64,000 bases of DNA from Gnetum montanum (Eukaryota; Streptophyta; Gnetopsida; Gnetales; Gnetaceae), in the NCBI GenBank assembly GCA_015680685.1, contig MNCI01015561.1, positions 1,586,839 through 1,650,838 on the forward strand. The letters are read 5' to 3'. Positions within the stretch are counted from its first letter, which is position 1; every line of letters starts with the position of its first letter. Shown piece after piece: positions 60,080 to 64,000 of this stretch. Under the pieces are notes generated by a model, which worked only from the letters and a program-made list of their open reading frames with translations, made no database searches and was not told the DNA's origin. The translations under genes and the position numbers were made by a program.

Positions 60080-61140
60080 AACTACATGTAATATGGCTTT
60101 AGATATGAATGATTGAGCAAATTGGCTAGCGCATTCCCATCTGTGTCAGCTATCTTGAATGCTCCATTATCATAAGCTTTGGTGATCAGGAAGGACCCTT
60201 CCCAATTGGTTGAGAATTTATCTACATGCTCATAGACAGCTTTGAGGACTAGGTCACCCTTCTTGATCTTACACTTGGTCAAGTTATGGGGATGTTGCCT
60301 CTTCTACCTCTCTTGATAGTGTTTGATATGAGCAAGCACTTGCATGCATCACTCCTCCAGTGAGCCTAGGGCCACTATCCACAACTCCTTGTTTTGCTCA
60401 TCATTGATGAAGTCAACCAAGGCTACTCAAAGTGATGGCACCTACAATTTAAGAGGTAATACAACTTCAAAATCATAAACCAAGCTATAAGGTGTTGCTC
60501 TGGTTTCTATGTGATAGGTCATTCTATAGGCCTATAGTGTATGGACGAGCCACTCATGCCATTTATGTCTACTATTATTGAGCATCTTCTTTAACAAATT
60601 GATAATGGCCTTGTTGCTTACTTCTGCTTGTCTATTCACCTGAGGATAATAAGGCAATGAGAAAGAATGCTTAATTCCCAAGTTGTTATAGAAATCTTTC
60701 ATTTTATGACTACTAAATTGTGGCCCATTGTTCATAACTATGATCCTAGATATGCCAAAATGGGCTACAATGTTATCTAAGATAAACTTACAAACTTGTT
60801 TAGATGCAGTCTTCCTTAAGGGAATAGCTTCAAACCACTTCATAATATATTCAATTGTAGTGATGATGAAGCTATGACCTATGGAAGACTTGGGTGTTAT
60901 AGGTGATCTAAGTGGTATGTAATTCTGTTGGTGATACATGTATGAGGTTACTATGTCATTGGCATGTGTTACAATGCTTAACCTTTTGCATGCAATCACT
61001 TTCCATATGGGGCAAGTAGTAACCTAACCATCTAATCTTAGCAGCCATAGCACTTGGTCCTATATGTCTTCCACAAACACCCTAATGAACCTCCTCTAGG
61101 ATTGTTCTAGCTTCAATTTTATCTAAGCACTTTAGTAATA
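60080..61140 (-). pseudogene. Tat-type integrase, broken
   Basis: From about 61120 on the minus strand: zinc finger with HIGPSAMAAKIRWLGYYLP and HCNTCQ. Then the core, SFIITTIEYIMKWFEAIPL, HFGISRIIVMNNGPQF and VNRQAEVSNKAI, and the C-terminal domain KGDLVLKAVYEH, NWEGSFLITKAYDNGAFKIA and LKPYYM. The middle catalytic Asp is Asn (60730-60732), the Glu is kept (60622-60624), and the first Asp is not readable. A 155-codon stretch (60999-60532) is still open. Confidence 0.88.
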
Positions 61141-61149
61141 TACTATTCT

Positions 61150-61905
61150 AAGATTATCGACATGATGTGTTATCACCTATAATGACATACTGCTTTGATC
61201 TTTTTCGTACAGCATCCTTTTGGACAACAGTTAAGCTTTGTGAAGACTCATCATGCATAAGGTAGAATTTGATATCATCATACCACTCCCTAGAAGGAGT
61301 AGTATGGATGACAACTACAAAGGTATCTTCAGTGTTTTGCATGGTGGGAATAACACAGTTCATGGTTAAGGTGGGAAACTTACTAAACACATATGATGTT
61401 ACACTAAGAGCTAATGTTGCAAGTACATTAACTATGGCATTCTCATTCTTGGATACATGCTGGATATTAACATCTACAAACTATTGTAATAGTTGTTTTC
61501 CTAGGTCACAGTATGGTAGTAAGTGTTTTGCTTTACACACAAAGACATCCATTACTTGGTTAACCACAAGTTGGAAATTACCTTTAATTGCTAAGCATCT
61601 AATTTCTAGGTCATGAGCTACCAACATTCCCTTGATCAAACCCTCATACTCAACTATGTTGTTGGTACATAAAAATTCAAAATGACAGGCAAAAGGTTGT
61701 CTTTAACCAAATGGAAATGTTATGATGGCAACAACACTGGCCACATGGGAAATTGAAGCTTCATTAAAGTGCATGACCACCTCATAATCCTTAGGCACTT
61801 GGCTAATAGTATCAATATGCTCATCAAGAAACTTAGGATCTATGGATGCTTGGTCATCAATAGGTGAAACTATGAGTTGTATGGCTATAGCTTGACCTTT
61901 CATTG
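61150..61905 (-). pseudogene. Second (archaeal-type) RNase H of Tat-type pol
   Basis: YEVVMHFNEAS (about 61780) is followed by FEFLCTNNIVEYEGLIKGML, AIKGNFQLVVNQVM and NAIVNVLATLALS, the fold of the extra RNase H found in Tat/Ogre elements. It lies between the first RNase H and integrase. The last part (61390-61154) is a linker that is still open. Confidence 0.8.
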
Positions 61906-62330
61906 AGGATTAAGAGATGTAGCGAAGGTTAAACTCCACAATTATGGCTTTCCATTGGGTTATGTGGCTACTTTCATAGATATTGGTTGTTATGTCTCCA
62001 ATCACATTATCTTTGCAAATGACATTGACTTGGCTTTTGAAAAGGTAGTGTCTACACTTCTTTAATGATAAGACTAGTGCTAGAAAATACTTCTCCAGTT
62101 TCGTGTGTTGGGTTTCGTGGGCAACTAATGCATGGATAAGATAGTATATTGGCATTTCCTCTCCATCATCTCATTTATGAGAAAGTAGAGAGGCAATGGA
62201 TGTGTCAAAGATGGCAAGGTAGATGTAAAAAGGTCTACCTTCTTACGAAGGATAGACCATTGGTAATTGTGTCAATTCTTGCTTAAGGTTTTTAAAGGCC
62301 TCTTGGCATTGAGCCGTTGCCTTTCTTAAG
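61905..62330 (-). pseudogene. First RNase H of Tat-type pol
   Basis: Minus strand reads PIYYLIHALVAHETQHTKLE, KYFLALVLSLKKCRHYLF and QVNVICKDNV, the usual end of RT-linked RNase H in Ty3/gypsy. Confidence 0.75.
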
Positions 62331-62379
62331 CAAGTGTTGCATGGGTTGTAACTAATCTATAAGACTAGTAATAAACATA

Positions 62380-63506
62380 TGAACAAACTGTAACCTGCAT
62401 TGTAATCCCTAAATCTCCTTAAGGTTGGTGGGCACTGCTAATTTGGATATGATCCTTATCAGGATTGACACGTATCCCTACTTTAGATACTACAAAGCCA
62501 AGAATCTTTTTGGTCTTGACACCAAATACACACTTCTTAGGTTTGAGCCTAAGCTCATATTTGAGGCATTGTTTAAGCACAAGATCTAGGTCATTAGCAT
62601 CATTGCTAGCCTCTTGGGACTTAACAACTATGTCGTCCACATAATCATTAAGCAAACCTAGCATGTAATCACTGAAGATATAAGTAATGGCTCATTGATA
62701 GGTTGCTCCTACATTCTTAAGGCCAACAAGCATCATTGTATCCCAAAAGGTCCTCCAAGAATCATGAAGGTCATGTTAAGTTAATTTTCTAGGCCAATCC
62801 TAATTTGGTTGTATCTCGAGAACCCATCCATAAAGGACAATAAGGCATGTCTAGCTGTCGTATTGATAAGCTAAACAATGCTAGGTAATGGGAAGTAATC
62901 CTTAATAGTTTCCTTATTTAGGCCTCAAAAGTCAATATAAATACAAATAATCCTATTTTCCTTAGGAACTACCACTATGTTGGAAACCCATTCTGCATAG
63001 TTGACAGCCCTAATGAAACTAACTCAGTAGAGTTTCAACATCTCATCACGAACTATCGAGGCTAAATTAGGTATTATCTTATGTACTTTTTGCTTAATTG
63101 GTCTAAGGCTAGGGTCAAGTATGATGTTATGTTATACTAATCATGGGTCTATGCCTACCATATATTCGTATGACTAGGCAAAGGCCTTAATGTTGCCTTG
63201 TAGGACCTTGGTGATGTCTTGAGCCTATTGAGGTTCTAGTGAGGAACTTAGTTTAAGGGTTTTCTTCTCACCACTATGTGTCATGATAGGAACCTCAACC
63301 AAAGAGTCTTCAGTTCTGTCACCTACCTCTAAGTCAAGGGGTTTAACTAGGTTTTTAGGCCACTTTAGAAATTTTTCTATTAAGGCTATGTAATCAACAA
63401 GGCTCTTAGGCTTAAGATATAGGCAATTAGGGTCAATATACCATTTTACATCACCATGAGGTCCATTTAGGCTCAAAGGTAGTCTGATCAACTCCCAAGT
63501 ACTCAT
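62380..63506 (-). pseudogene. Tat-type reverse transcriptase with upstream pol sequence
   Basis: Reading down from 63506: a 93-codon open stretch with no known domain, then HNIILDPSLRPIKQKVHKII, EWVSNIVVVPKENR (about 62960), TIKDYFPLPSIV, LLSFMDGFSRYNQIRIGLEN and the catalytic YVDD at 62632-62643 followed by IVVKS and LKPKKCVFGVKT. It is broken by stops, mostly TAG. This pol is in the same order as 6160-9240. Confidence 0.87.
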
Positions 63507-64000
63507 ACTTTGATCCTACATGTCAACTAAAAGCATATTAAGTACCACCTAGGTAAAAATGAATAAACAATGCTAACAGGCTATAAAAATCATGCAAATA
63601 CATGCTATTCTAGTGTAAAAAAGATCATCCAAGGCTATAAAGTAAGAAAAAAAGTGCAATAAGGGCCAAATAAAGGTCAAAAAAAAGGGAAAATACAAGA
63701 AATAAGGCTACAAATGGCCAACAAGATCATGGTTTTTCTAGTTTTGGGCCTTGGCAGGCCATGATGCCAATTTAAGGCCATAGTAGGCCATGGTTACATG
63801 GTGCCAAATAGTGGTCAAGGAAGGCCAAACCCCACTATTTAATACCAATTAGAGGCTAAACAAAGGTGAATAAAATAGACAAAAGAAGTATAAGGCTATG
63901 TAAAGGCTACAAGAAGGTTATAAGGGTCAACCATTCAACATAAGGCCAAAAACAAGTTGAAACATCAAGCAAAGCATGTTACCTATGGTTAAACTTGGCT
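63507..64000 (-). other. Sequence upstream of RT, possibly an intron
   Basis: No coding frame is visible. On the minus strand it ends in TTTTAGTTGACATGTAG next to the pol frame, a fair splice acceptor. Ogre elements are known to have an intron before RT. It also contains GGCC-AT-GGCC half-sites (63725-63800). The window edge prevents testing for a donor. Confidence 0.3.

Overview
The window looks like intergenic DNA from a large plant nuclear genome. I see no intact host gene, no rRNA or tRNA gene and no bacterial feature. Nearly everything recognisable is decayed Ty3/gypsy LTR retrotransposon of the Athila and Tat (Ogre-like) lineages, inserted into one another on both strands. AT-richness, old nested elements and heavy C-to-T decay of coding frames suggest a very large genome, perhaps a gymnosperm; the species is inference only.

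Layout. 1-4160 (+): Athila-like integrase, long 3' region, polypurine tract and LTR. 4161-11350 (+): Tat-type RT, dual RNase H and integrase, a tandemly repeated 3' region and an LTR. 11782-13290 (-): start of another element with an initiator-Met primer site and an unidentified acidic ORF. 13500-19216 (+): second Athila 3' end, carrying a long coiled-coil ORF before its LTR. 19217-28820: mostly featureless AT-rich DNA with a protease remnant, a SINE-like tRNA-derived unit and degenerate tandem arrays.

28823-52745 is a readable three-layer nest. A minus-strand gag gene is split into 51767-52745 and 29225-30459. The cut holds an Athila-like minus-strand element (LTRs 50981-51761 and 30460-31302, with primer site, gag, protease, RT, RNase H and integrase). 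That element is itself interrupted by a plus-strand gag-protease element (39191-50423) with no pol. In place of pol, the inner element holds a seven-exon ORF in antisense (45699-49347) whose introns nearly all join in phase.

52750-60060: a second gag-protease element (+) and a mosaic of LTR and leader pieces. 60080-64000 (-): a Tat-type pol with dual RNase H.

Three themes recur. LTRs carry family-specific palindrome arrays, often just upstream of a TATA box. Two tandem arrays keep their hairpin arms paired through compensatory base changes. Broken frames are broken mostly by TAG where glutamine CAG fits, as expected from CHG-methylation decay. Gag-protease elements without pol would have depended on pol-bearing relatives such as those seen here.
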